Assembly (NCBI GenBank): GCA_013298665.1
Contig: JAAFIK010000050.1
Coordinates: 1 to 37,684 of the forward strand
Direction of reading: 5' to 3'
Origin: Chitinophagales bacterium
Lineage (GTDB): Bacteria > Bacteroidota > Bacteroidia > Chitinophagales > Chitinophagaceae
DNA length: 37,684 nucleotides
Shown here: piece by piece, positions 6,790 through 15,485 of the stretch
Layout of the letters: each line of letters opens with the position of its first letter
Position numbering within the stretch: the first letter of the stretch is position 1
Translations under genes and position numbers: made by a program
Notes under the pieces: generated by a model
What the model saw: only the letters and a program-made list of their open reading frames with translations
Told to the model about the DNA's origin: nothing
The model's database searches: none

Positions 6790-7012
6790 TGAGGACTTGC
6801 CAGCTTACGGCTGCTGCGTACTTTGTTGAGGTAGCTGTACAGGTAAAACTTTAATAATGTGCCGGGTTCCTAAGGTGGCCGCCCCTGAAGCACCAGTCGG
6901 GGTTTGAAACCCTCACTTTTGTGTATTATTTTGCCAAATCCAAGTTCAATAAGGTTTAGCTTGTCAACAAAAGCATCCATCAGCCTTACCGGGTTGTTGG
7001 CTCCCATCTGAT
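6790..7012 (-). pseudogene. Relic of an IS1182-type transposase (N-terminal part)
   Basis: The minus strand reads in one frame: NNPVRLMDAFVDKLNLIELG, then FKPRLVLQGRPP, a TAG stop (6870-6872) where a Tyr is expected, then EPGTLLKFYLYSYLNKVRSS. These are the conserved N-terminal blocks of IS1182-family transposases (usual form 'GRPxYxPxxLLKLYLYGYLNRxRSSRKLE'). The catalytic DDE part is absent and no terminal inverted repeats are seen, so it is a dead fragment. It separates the RiPP cluster from the next operon. The rest of 6699-7235 shows no gene. Confidence 0.7.
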
Positions 7013-7179
7013 CACATTCGGTTCACCTTCAGGTTAACAGCACAGGCCATTCAAAATCTCTGACAGCCTGCCTCACTTTGCAGATTCTCCTTTAATTCCG
7101 GCAGACCAACCCCTGTATGCAGTAAATGCCGGCTTTCCATATTTTAGTAAAGAATATTTTGAATAAAACTATATTTATA

Positions 7180-7209
7180 TTGTTTATCAATAAATATTTA
7201 TTACTTTTG
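7180..7209 (+). promoter_or_regulatory. Promoter of the DUF2975-XRE-esterase operon
   Basis: TTG (7180-7182), 19 bases, then TACTTTTG (7202-7209), an exact TAnnTTTG. This is the Bacteroidota primary sigma-factor arrangement, placed 27 bases before the ATG at 7236. Confidence 0.7.
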
Positions 7210-7235
7210 CCTCATCAAATAAAATCTCGACAGTG

Positions 7236-7772
7236 ATGTTAAAAACAAACAGCTTAGTATTCTGGGGCTTATATCTTGTGGCCTGGATCATTTTTGTCGG
7301 CTTGAGCATTGAGGCCGGCGGACTGATTGTAAACTTTGTTTTTAGTGTATTCAAACCAGAAATTGTTGGTAACCTGTACCAAAAACTTGATTTAAGTAAA
7401 CTGTATCAGCAAAGCAGTTGGGCCTTTTACGGTATGTATAGTTTTCTCATATTCATCGCTGTATTAAAGGCAATGCTTTTCTATAGTGTCATAGAACTAC
7501 TGCACAAATTAGATTTAGCAAAGCCATTTAACAGTTTTGTTTCGAAGAAAATTTTACAGATCAGCTATTATACCTTATCGGTCGGAATACTTAGTCACAT
7601 TGCAAAGGAAGTTGCTAAGTACCTGGCTCATCACAATTTAGAAATTGACAAACTCAATCGGTTTTGGGTAGATAGTCAAGCTTTTATTCTGATGGCTGCC
7701 GTGGTTTATATTATTGCGACTATTTTTAAAAAAGGGGTAGATCTTCAAAACGAAAATGATTTAACTGTATAA
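7236..7772 (+). CDS. DUF2975 membrane protein
   Basis: 178 aa from ATG 7236; a GTG three bases earlier is the alternative. Four hydrophobic helices are visible (about 7-30, 60-85, 105-125 and 145-162), with FVSKKILQISYYTLSVG between helices 2 and 3, typical of DUF2975. In this family the protein is almost always paired with a small YozG-type XRE regulator, and here the pair is separated by three bases. The membrane protein probably works with that regulator, for instance by sensing a membrane state; this is inferred from the pairing. Confidence 0.82.
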   Translation: MLKTNSLVFWGLYLVAWIIFVGLSIEAGGLIVNFVFSVFKPEIVGNLYQKLDLSKLYQQSSWAFYGMYSFLIFIAVLKAMLFYSVIELLHKLDLAKPFNSFVSKKILQISYYTLSVGILSHIAKEVAKYLAHHNLEIDKLNRFWVDSQAFILMAAVVYIIATIFKKGVDLQNENDLTV

Positions 7773-7775
7773 GCT

Positions 7776-7988
7776 ATGCCAATCATTGTAAATTTAGATG
7801 TAATGATGGCAAAGCGAAAAATGTCGCTCAACGAGCTATCAGAAAAAGTAGAACTGACACTTTCTAACCTTTCCATCTTAAAAACCGGGAAAGCAAAAGC
7901 TATTCGCTTCAGCACTTTAGAATCTATTTGTAAAGCCCTGGATTGCCAACCGGCAGATATTCTTGAATACGTTGAACAAAAAAAATAA
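7776..7988 (+). CDS. Small XRE/YozG-type helix-turn-helix regulator
   Basis: 70 aa, essentially only the HTH domain. MPIIVNLDVMMAKRKMSLNE leads into ELSEKVELTLSNLSILKTGK, followed by RFSTLESICKALDCQPADIL, the usual Cro/C1 pattern of small partners of DUF2975. No second domain. It likely regulates its own operon (7236-9464). Confidence 0.85.
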   Translation: MPIIVNLDVMMAKRKMSLNELSEKVELTLSNLSILKTGKAKAIRFSTLESICKALDCQPADILEYVEQKK

Positions 7989-7994
7989 TTTATT

Positions 7995-9464
7995 ATGAAA
8001 GCAATATTTTTTTCGTCAGTTTTATTTCTGCTCACCTTGTGTTTACATGCTCAAACCAACGAAAACATTACAATAGGTAAAAAAGAAATCATTTATTCTG
8101 CGCTATTACATGAGAATAGAAAAATTTGGATTTACACACCAAACATTACTTCTCAAAGTGTAAGCCCCGATAAACGATACCCTGTATTGTATTTATTAGA
8201 CGGGGATGCTCATTTCTTTTCAACAGTTGGTATCGTTCAGCAATTCAGCCAGGCCAACGGAAATGGTGTATTGCCAGAAATGATTGTAGTTGCCATCGAA
8301 AACACAAACAGATTAAGAGACCTTGTGCCTCCGGCTGATTTAAACAAAACAAACCCTTTTACAGATTTTCTGTCTTCCGAATTAATTCCATACATCGACA
8401 AAAATTACAACACAGCTCCTTACAAATTATTAGCAGGGCATTCGCTGGGAGGTCTTACTGTTATTGACCTGCTCACTAAATCTCCCCGATTATTTAATGG
8501 CTATATTGCTATTGACCCAAGTATGTGGTATAATAACGAAAAGATTTTAAACAATACAATCAGTCAATTGCCCAAACAAGATCTGACAGGAAAAAGACTG
8601 TTTGTCGGAATAGCAAATACAATGCCCGGAGGCATGGCTTTATCAAAACTTAAAAATGATCATTCATCAGAAACACAACATATCCGTTCCATTTTCAAGT
8701 TAGATGATTACTTGAAAAAAGGTGCCGGCGGATTGGCATATGTACAAAAATATTACGAAAATGAAAAACACAACACGGTGCCATTATTGAGTGAATATGA
8801 TGGGTTGCGATTTATTTTTGATTACTTTCAAATGAATGCCACGGAAAAAGATTTTACAGACTCTTCCGCATCAATTGCTTTAAAATTAAAAAAGCACTAT
8901 GCTAATGTTTCAGAGAAAATGGGTTATAAAAATGCAGCCCCGGAAACATTAATTAACTATCTGGCATATGATGCGTTGGGTAAAATGCATTATAATAAAT
9001 CCCAAAAACTATTTGAATTAAATATAGAATGGTATCCCGAAAGCAGTAATGTGTATGATTCTTATGCAGATTATTTGCTAAGTCAAAAAGATACGCTTGA
9101 TGCCGTTACACATTACAAAAAAGCATTGCTGATTAAAAACGATAGCATTGTTTTAAAAAAATTAAATGCGGTTACAAACAGGAAAATTTCCGGCATGTCT
9201 GCCACTGATTTGAAAAAGTATGCGGGCACTTATACTTTGGAAATGTTTCAGGTGGATATATCCCTGGAATTACGGGACGGGAGCTTATGGGCGGTAGTAC
9301 CAGGACAGGCAGATGACGAATTTCAATTGATGTCTGAAAACGTTTTCACCGTAAAAGGTAAACAAGGTTATACCATTACTTTTCAAATGGATGGTGACAA
9401 ACCAAAAGGATTTACATCTGTTCAACCCAATGGGGCTTTTAAGGCAGTTATGAAGCACAAATAA
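7995..9464 (+). CDS. Secreted alpha/beta-hydrolase, putative esterase (Esterase_D type)
   Basis: 489 aa. Signal peptide 1-19 (MKAIFFSSVLFLLTLCLHAQ). The hydrolase domain (about 25-290) has RYPVLYLLDGDAHF and the nucleophile elbow GHSLGG (Ser150), as in IroE/Fes-like esterases of the PF00756 family. Residues about 320-400 look like TPR helices (VYDSYADYLLSQKD, AVTHYKKALL). The last 85 residues form a small beta domain similar to DUF3471. Such proteins are exported ester hydrolases of unknown substrate. The gene starts six bases after the regulator, so it is the third gene of that operon. Confidence 0.82.
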   Translation: MKAIFFSSVLFLLTLCLHAQTNENITIGKKEIIYSALLHENRKIWIYTPNITSQSVSPDKRYPVLYLLDGDAHFFSTVGIVQQFSQANGNGVLPEMIVVAIENTNRLRDLVPPADLNKTNPFTDFLSSELIPYIDKNYNTAPYKLLAGHSLGGLTVIDLLTKSPRLFNGYIAIDPSMWYNNEKILNNTISQLPKQDLTGKRLFVGIANTMPGGMALSKLKNDHSSETQHIRSIFKLDDYLKKGAGGLAYVQKYYENEKHNTVPLLSEYDGLRFIFDYFQMNATEKDFTDSSASIALKLKKHYANVSEKMGYKNAAPETLINYLAYDALGKMHYNKSQKLFELNIEWYPESSNVYDSYADYLLSQKDTLDAVTHYKKALLIKNDSIVLKKLNAVTNRKISGMSATDLKKYAGTYTLEMFQVDISLELRDGSLWAVVPGQADDEFQLMSENVFTVKGKQGYTITFQMDGDKPKGFTSVQPNGAFKAVMKHK

Positions 9465-9547
9465 TCTTTTTTTTACTTTGAAACAGGTGAGTGCAAAAGG
9501 GGATTGGGTTTATGCCGCAAACAATTTTTTAAACAATTAACAGGAAA

Positions 9548-10366
9548 ATGAAAACTTTATCATGGTTACTATTTTCAGTAACTATTCTGCTGTGCGGTCA
9601 TAATAGTAAGGCTCAAAAAGCAGACACGGTGTTCATTACAGCAGCAAATATCACTGCAAAGGTATTAAGGGAAGGAACCCACCGTTACCTTGTTTATTTT
9701 AAAATGAATAAAGATTCTGTACGAACCCAAACGCAATTTTGGACAAGAAGTATTAAACGTACAGATTATAACGGTACGTCCGCCATTGAAATTACCCAGG
9801 AGTGGGAGGATAAAGACAGCATTATGCATATTGTAAAATCGGTATCGGATGCGAAAACAATGCAGCCACTGTATCACAAAACATGGTGGAAGGTGCAGGC
9901 GGCAAGAAATGCTGCATTTAAAACGGTAAGTGAAACGACTGTTGACTTTTTAAATAAAACAGTAAATTATAATGGCAACCTGTTAAGTGATGCAGATACA
10001 TCTAAACAGGCAAAGGCTGTTTGGGTGGCGTACAAATCATCTGTTGATAAATATTACCTGAACTGGCACCTGGATTTAGAAACATTTCCTATGCTGCCCT
10101 GTAAAAATGGTGTAACGTTTGTTATTCCGTTTTACGACCCCGGTACATCTTCAAAATATCAACAGGTCGCTTACACTGTTACCGGTTCTGCTGAATTGAC
10201 GGGCTACAACGACCAAAAGATTGATTGCTGGTTGTTGGTGCATGAAAGTAAAGGAAATAAAGAAGTCTTCTGGATAAGCAAAAAAACCAAAGAGGTGTTG
10301 AAATTAGAACAGGAAATAAACGGAAGGGTGTACAGATACAAAATAAAGTTGGGGTTTAGTATGTAA
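9548..10366 (+). CDS. Secreted DUF3108-like protein
   Basis: 272 aa with signal peptide 1-22 (ending HNSKAQ). The mature part is beta-rich, with regular strand pairs (AIEITQEWEDKDSIMHIVKS; CWLLVHESKGNKEVFWISKK; VLKLEQEINGRVYRYKI). This matches the large half-barrel folds of DUF3108 and LolA-like periplasmic proteins. No catalytic motif is seen. It stands 83 bases after the esterase with an AT-rich spacer, so it may have its own promoter. Confidence 0.55.
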   Translation: MKTLSWLLFSVTILLCGHNSKAQKADTVFITAANITAKVLREGTHRYLVYFKMNKDSVRTQTQFWTRSIKRTDYNGTSAIEITQEWEDKDSIMHIVKSVSDAKTMQPLYHKTWWKVQAARNAAFKTVSETTVDFLNKTVNYNGNLLSDADTSKQAKAVWVAYKSSVDKYYLNWHLDLETFPMLPCKNGVTFVIPFYDPGTSSKYQQVAYTVTGSAELTGYNDQKIDCWLLVHESKGNKEVFWISKKTKEVLKLEQEINGRVYRYKIKLGFSM

Positions 10367-10424
10367 AATTTTGTTAGTGGCTATTTCAGGGCGGCACTTC
10401 ATAAGAACAAAATGACATCAAAAA

Positions 10425-11072
10425 ATGGACTATAAAAGCATAGCTGAAAAAATTATTGAACTGAAAAATACGGACTTGACTTTGAGAGACAAGCTTGTGC
10501 AAAGCGGACAACTTAGTGAAGGTTATAATGAAGAGATGAAAAAGTTGCACAACAAAAATGCTGAAATCCTGAACGACATAATAGACACAATTGGTTATCC
10601 GACAATAGACAAAGTTGGTAAAGAAGCAAACGAAGCGACTTGGTTGGTAATACAACATTCAATTGAACAGCCTGAATTTATGAAAAAGTGTGCAGAACTA
10701 TTGGAAATAGCAGTTAGTGAAAATAATGCAGACCCGAATAATTTAGCCTATTTAACTGACCGAATAGCCGCATTTGAAGAGAAACCACAACTTTACGGAA
10801 CGCAATTTGATTGGGACGAAAACGGAAAATTAAGTCCAAATCATTTTGACAACTTAACCAAAGTAAATGAAAGAAGAAAATCAATTGGACTTAACACACT
10901 TGAAGAACAAACAGAAATAATAAGAAGACAAGCAAAAAATGAAAATCAATTGCCGCCGAAAGACTTTGAAAAAAGAAAGCAGGAAATTGAACAATGGAAA
11001 AAAATGTCGGATGGACGAAATAAAAACCAGTTTAACCGGAATGAATATTTAAAAGCAAAAGAAATTGATTAA
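10425..11072 (+). CDS. DUF6624 family protein, cytoplasmic form
   Basis: 215 aa, no signal peptide. DUF6624 blocks in order: NDIIDTIGYPTIDKVGKEA (about 50-68), ATWLVIQHSIEQPEF (73-87), NLAYLTDRIAAFEEKPQLYG (107-126), TQFDWDENGKLSP and VNERRKSIGLNTLEE (about 145-160). A Lys/Glu/Asn-rich tail follows. Function of the family is not established. The start is preceded by a small inverted repeat ATTTTGTT / AACAAAAT (10368-10375, 10406-10413). It runs to two bases before the next gene, suggesting co-translation. Confidence 0.82.
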   Translation: MDYKSIAEKIIELKNTDLTLRDKLVQSGQLSEGYNEEMKKLHNKNAEILNDIIDTIGYPTIDKVGKEANEATWLVIQHSIEQPEFMKKCAELLEIAVSENNADPNNLAYLTDRIAAFEEKPQLYGTQFDWDENGKLSPNHFDNLTKVNERRKSIGLNTLEEQTEIIRRQAKNENQLPPKDFEKRKQEIEQWKKMSDGRNKNQFNRNEYLKAKEID

Positions 11073-11074
11073 AG

Positions 11075-12157
11075 ATGAAAGAAAAGAAAAAACAATCCCT
11101 CTTCAGAAAAATTATAAAGTGGACATTTCGTACAATTGGAATAGCAATGTTGATATTTCTTGTATGGAGTTTAATTCCGTTAAAACAAACCATTACACCT
11201 ATACAGCCCGGTTCAAACACAAAGTATTGGAATATGAAAGATGGGCATAAAATTGCCTACACAAAAATTATTGGCGATACTTCTAATGCTAACCCATCTA
11301 TTATTTTTCTACACGGCGGACCCGGTGGGTATATTCATTCTGCAATTATTGAGCAAATGAAAGCGCTTTCAAAAAATGGATACAATGTTTATTTATATGA
11401 CCAAATTGGTTCAGGGTTATCTGACCGGTTGCCCAAACCAAAAGATTATTCTTTCGGAAAGCACTTGAATGACCTGGATGAAATTATCAAACTTCAAATA
11501 AAAACAAATAAGGTCATTTTAATAGGTCACTCTTATGGCGGAATACTGGCAACACACTTCACCGCTGATCATCCGGAACTTGTAGATAAATTAATACTAT
11601 CATCACCCGGCGATTTACAACCGCAACGGGAAAACAATGATGGCACTGTTGCAGATTTGAATAAAATTTATCCCACACCGTCGCAATATCAGTTTAAAAC
11701 ACCAATAGAAGTGTTTGAACAAACAGAAAGGGATTTTTTGCAACCAAGGATTGTGATGTCAATGCTTTGTGCAATGGTATTTAATTTCAAATGGGCAAGT
11801 GATAAGGAATTTGACGATTACACCAATACTATGGCTTCAAAATTTACCAAAGGAATGGTGGCAGACCCCAAAAATGTAAAGCCAGAAGAAGGCGGTGCAG
11901 GTGGTTATTCTCACGGCTTTAGTAATTATTATGGCAACCTTGCTGATGTCAGAAGTAAATTGAAACAATTAAATATTTCAACTCTTGTGATACAAGGACA
12001 ATATGACCAGGGTGAATATTCATCGGTATTTGAATATGCTGATTTATTGAAAGGGGAATATAAATTTATTGAAAATGCCGGTCATATTATTTGGTGGGAC
12101 AAGCCGAATGATTACAATAATGAAATAGCAAAATTTCTTAACAGTGCCCATAAATAA
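11075..12157 (+). CDS. Membrane-anchored alpha/beta-hydrolase, S33 (prolyl aminopeptidase) type
   Basis: 360 aa. A basic start and one hydrophobic helix (about 19-36) anchor it to the inner membrane. The hydrolase domain follows with the S33 oxyanion signature HGGPGG (80-85), nucleophile GHSYGG (Ser153), an acidic residue in GQYDQG (Asp311) and a terminal NAGHIIWWD (His337). The complete triad implies an active serine hydrolase; S33 members cleave N-terminal Pro or act as general esterases. It is probably co-transcribed with the DUF6624 gene. Confidence 0.85.
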   Translation: MKEKKKQSLFRKIIKWTFRTIGIAMLIFLVWSLIPLKQTITPIQPGSNTKYWNMKDGHKIAYTKIIGDTSNANPSIIFLHGGPGGYIHSAIIEQMKALSKNGYNVYLYDQIGSGLSDRLPKPKDYSFGKHLNDLDEIIKLQIKTNKVILIGHSYGGILATHFTADHPELVDKLILSSPGDLQPQRENNDGTVADLNKIYPTPSQYQFKTPIEVFEQTERDFLQPRIVMSMLCAMVFNFKWASDKEFDDYTNTMASKFTKGMVADPKNVKPEEGGAGGYSHGFSNYYGNLADVRSKLKQLNISTLVIQGQYDQGEYSSVFEYADLLKGEYKFIENAGHIIWWDKPNDYNNEIAKFLNSAHK

Positions 12158-12196
12158 ATTATTTAAGAGGATAGGCATATTACAAAATCATTAAAA

Positions 12197-13924
12197 ATGT
12201 TTATGAAAAAATCAATTAAAATAGTTTTTGTTTTGCTTTTTGCCAGCAAAATTATTCAAGCACAGCAAACTAACTTACCTGATAGCCTGTATATAATTCA
12301 AGATAGCATCCTGATAATAACCCGGGACGGAGCCAGCATTTCAGTTTTAGTAGTTCGGAAAAAAGGTGAAGAAAAACCTTTGCCTGTGATTTTCGGGTTT
12401 ACTATTTATGCCAGAAAAACAGATATAAACAAGACCAAACAAGTGGCTGAAAAAGGATATGTTGGTGTGTATGCATACACAAGAGGCAAAAAAAACAGCC
12501 CCGATGAATTAATTCCCTATGAGTACGATGGAGATGATGCTTACGATGTAATTGATTGGATAAGCAAGCAAGAATGGTGCAATGGTAGTGTGGGTATGTA
12601 CGGCGGCAGCTATAATGGCTTTACACAATGGGCATCCACCAAAAAGTTGCACCCTGCATTAAAAACTATTGTACCCTCTGCCGCTGCTGCACCTGGCATT
12701 GATGCACCGATGATGAACAATGTGGTGATGGGCTTTCAATTCTCATGGACTTACTATGTTTCAAATAATAAGTACTTAGACAATGAAGATTATAACAATC
12801 GCAAACAATGGAGTGATTTAGAACAGAAATATTTTACAACAGGCAGTTCATATCGTTCATTAGATAGCCTGTTAGGGCGACCAAAAAACAAAATATTCAA
12901 TAGATGGCTTAATCATCCAACTTATGATGATTATTGGCGAAATATGATTCCTAACAAAGAACAGTTTTCTAAAATCAATATTCCTATACTTACCACAACG
13001 GGTTATTATGATGGCGGCCAAGTAGGTGCTTTACATTATATGAGAGAATTAGACAAACATAATCCTAATGCCAATCAATATTTAATTATTGGGCCATACG
13101 GACATTTCGGCTCACAGGGTTCGCCTGACAGTGTTTACAATGGATACAAAATTGATTCGGTTGCAAACATTTCAATTACGAATATTATTTTTCAATGGTT
13201 TGACTATATTCTTAAAAATAAAGCTAAACCGGCTTTCCTGCAAGACAAAATTAATTATCAACTAATGGGGAGTAATACATGGAAACATGCAAAATCTTTG
13301 GCTGGCGTAAGTAATGACAGTCTGACTTTTTTCTTAGAAAATTCAAATAAGAACAAACTAAACCCCAAAAATGCAAGAAAAGAAAATTTTGCCAAAATGA
13401 AAGTAGATTTTGCAGACAGAAAATTTATGAATAGTTATTATTACGCTTTCCGACTTATTTGGGAGGGATTAAATGCTGGTGGTGGGGTAATGTATAAAAC
13501 TGATCCATTAACTGAAGATGTAGAATTTACCGGTTGCTTCACGGGACAAATGAATGTTTCAATTAACAAAAAAGACATGGATTATAGTGCAGTACTATTC
13601 GAACAAATGCCTGACGGTAAATACTACTATCTCACTTATTTTATGGGCAGGGCAAGCTTTGCAAACAATAATACGCAAAGGCAATTGCTGACACCAGGTA
13701 AAAAAACAACACTTCCCTTTACCAACAGTTATTTTACAAGCAGAAAGCTCAGTAAAGGCAGCAAACTTGTACTGATAGTAAATGTAAATAAAAGTTCTTC
13801 TGAGCAAATTAATTACGGAACAGGTAAAGATGTAAATGATGAAACTATAAGAGATGCCGGAGAGCCTTTAATACTAAAGTGGTATAATGACAGTTTTCTT
13901 AAAATACCCATCCGGAGGAATTAA
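12197..13924 (+). CDS. Secreted CocE/NonD (X-Pro dipeptidyl-peptidase S15-like) hydrolase
   Basis: 575 aa; ATG 12203 is an equally good start. Signal peptide to about residue 23 (IIQAQQ). The N-terminal alpha/beta domain has TRDGASISVLV, the YTRGKKNSPDE loop and the nucleophile elbow GGSYNG (Ser138). Further on, TTGYYDGGQ supplies the acid and IGPYGHFGS the catalytic His. The C-terminal jelly-roll domain (about 370-575) includes VEFTGCFTGQMNVSIN and KGSKLVLIVNVNKS. The family includes cocaine esterase, acyl hydrolases and S15 peptidases; substrate unknown. Confidence 0.87.
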   Translation: MFMKKSIKIVFVLLFASKIIQAQQTNLPDSLYIIQDSILIITRDGASISVLVVRKKGEEKPLPVIFGFTIYARKTDINKTKQVAEKGYVGVYAYTRGKKNSPDELIPYEYDGDDAYDVIDWISKQEWCNGSVGMYGGSYNGFTQWASTKKLHPALKTIVPSAAAAPGIDAPMMNNVVMGFQFSWTYYVSNNKYLDNEDYNNRKQWSDLEQKYFTTGSSYRSLDSLLGRPKNKIFNRWLNHPTYDDYWRNMIPNKEQFSKINIPILTTTGYYDGGQVGALHYMRELDKHNPNANQYLIIGPYGHFGSQGSPDSVYNGYKIDSVANISITNIIFQWFDYILKNKAKPAFLQDKINYQLMGSNTWKHAKSLAGVSNDSLTFFLENSNKNKLNPKNARKENFAKMKVDFADRKFMNSYYYAFRLIWEGLNAGGGVMYKTDPLTEDVEFTGCFTGQMNVSINKKDMDYSAVLFEQMPDGKYYYLTYFMGRASFANNNTQRQLLTPGKKTTLPFTNSYFTSRKLSKGSKLVLIVNVNKSSSEQINYGTGKDVNDETIRDAGEPLILKWYNDSFLKIPIRRN

Positions 13925-13957
13925 CCGGCAGACAAAACACTGCTTTAAAAAACATTT

Positions 13958-14401
13958 ATGCATTCAGACAGGATAAACACAAATGATTCAGAAGACGTGA
14001 AAGTAAATATCAAAATAAAACTTTCGGCACTTTGGGCTTCTGTGACTTTTTTTTACATCTATGGTGATTATTTTGAACTCTATGTACCTGGTAAAGTACA
14101 AGGAATAATCAATGGTGATAGTATGCTTAACAATCCGGTAAAATTATTCGCGGCCTCATTGCTATTGGCAGTTCCTGCTTTAATGGTTTGCTTGTCGATT
14201 ATTTTAAAGTCACCGATAAATAGATGGCTGAATATAATAACCGGTATTTTTTTTACAGAAGTTATGCTTTTGATAGCAGTAACAGCATTTTCTGAATGGA
14301 GGATTTTTTATGTTTTTTATGCAATTGTTGAAAGCGTACTTACCTCAATAATTGTATGGTATGCCTGGAAATGGACTGAAATTGGAAAGGTAAATCTGTA
14401 A
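13958..14401 (+). CDS. DUF6326 membrane protein
   Basis: 147 aa with four hydrophobic helices after a hydrophilic N-terminus. ALWASVTFFYIYGDYFELY near residue 28 and the final SIIVWYAWKW are typical of DUF6326. Function unknown. It is followed 10 bases later by a DUF4386 gene; the two are probably co-transcribed. Confidence 0.7.
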   Translation: MHSDRINTNDSEDVKVNIKIKLSALWASVTFFYIYGDYFELYVPGKVQGIINGDSMLNNPVKLFAASLLLAVPALMVCLSIILKSPINRWLNIITGIFFTEVMLLIAVTAFSEWRIFYVFYAIVESVLTSIIVWYAWKWTEIGKVNL

Positions 14402-14411
14402 TGTAGAAATT

Positions 14412-15113
14412 ATGGCGACAGGTTATTCAAACAAGAAGTTAGCAAGAATTGCAGGGCTTCTTTATTTAGGTGTGGTAGTAACAGGCATTTTCACTTTACT
14501 GTATGTGCCTTCCAAACTTATTGTACCGGACAATCCATCCCTGACTTATCAGAATATTGCTTCCGCTGAAACACTTTTCAGGCTTGGAATTGCTGGTGGT
14601 TTACTATGTTATACTTTTTTTCTTTTCTTACCCCTTGTACTGTATAAACTTTTAAAACCTGTAAATGAAAATTATGCCAAGCTGATGATTCTTTTAGCTG
14701 TTATGGGTGTGCCTGTATTTTTCTTAAATGTTCAGAATGAATTTACCGTTCTTTCATTGATGAATGATACAAAAAATCACTTTGGTTTTTCCGCTCATGA
14801 AATCCAATCTCAGGTTTTGTTATATCTTGACCAATACAAAAACGGGATGCGGATTGTTCACATTTTTTCAGGGCTTTGGTTGTTTCCATTCGGATATTTG
14901 GTTTTCAAGTCAGGGTTTCTACCCAAAATTTCAGGTGTATTATTAATGATTGGTTGTTTTGGTTATCTGATAAATTTCGCAGGGCATACCCTGATTCCTG
15001 ATTATTCAAAAATTGGCGTATCATCATACATAAGATTGCCGGCAAGTATTGGTGAAATAGGAACTTGCTTGTGGCTTTTAATTATGGGAGCAAAAGACAG
15101 GAAGACTACCTGA
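14412..15113 (+). CDS. DUF4386 membrane protein
   Basis: 233 aa with about six hydrophobic segments. The family start KKLARIAGLLYLGVVVTGI, the central IVHIFSGLWLFPFGYLVFKS and the late FLPKISGVLLMIGCFGYL are all present. No enzymatic motif. It is common in Bacteroidota and Gram-positives as an orphan membrane protein of unknown role. Confidence 0.85.
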   Translation: MATGYSNKKLARIAGLLYLGVVVTGIFTLLYVPSKLIVPDNPSLTYQNIASAETLFRLGIAGGLLCYTFFLFLPLVLYKLLKPVNENYAKLMILLAVMGVPVFFLNVQNEFTVLSLMNDTKNHFGFSAHEIQSQVLLYLDQYKNGMRIVHIFSGLWLFPFGYLVFKSGFLPKISGVLLMIGCFGYLINFAGHTLIPDYSKIGVSSYIRLPASIGEIGTCLWLLIMGAKDRKTT

Positions 15114-15178
15114 CGATAAACATTTATCGCTAAGTACCGGTCAATACATCCCACGACTTTAAATTCCTTTAGCACAAA

Positions 15179-15310
15179 GGGTTTGCGCTGGTTGGGTTAC
15201 TTGCAGGGATGGTTTTTGCAACAAGTGCCCGGAAGAAAAAAGGAACCATCCATTTCATTTCAAGGGCAATGGTGAGTCGGGCACTTAACAAGGTAGCAAA
15301 CGATAACTAA
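15179..15310 (+). pseudogene. C-terminal remnant of a small membrane protein
   Basis: In a stretch without intact genes (15114-15485) one frame reads GFALVGLLAGMVFATSARKK, then KGTIHFISRAMVSRALNKV, and ends at TAA 15308-15310. A TAG lies just upstream and there is no start codon. The pattern (hydrophobic helix, then KKKGTIH) resembles the helix-loop of DUF2306-like membrane proteins. It is probably the tail of a lost gene next to the composition change; the rest of the stretch holds nothing I can identify. Confidence 0.4.
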
Positions 15311-15485
15311 AAATAATATACAACAACCCTGTGTCAGATTATACGAAGTGTTTAAACTGCCTGTTCATAACCGCAACCGGAATACAAACACAATAATGCC
15401 GGATCAGGCAGCAGGATCGTTGCAGGTGACAGGGATACCGCTGAATATTGCTGATACATCGGGATTCTTTCCCCCTCCCCTCCCA

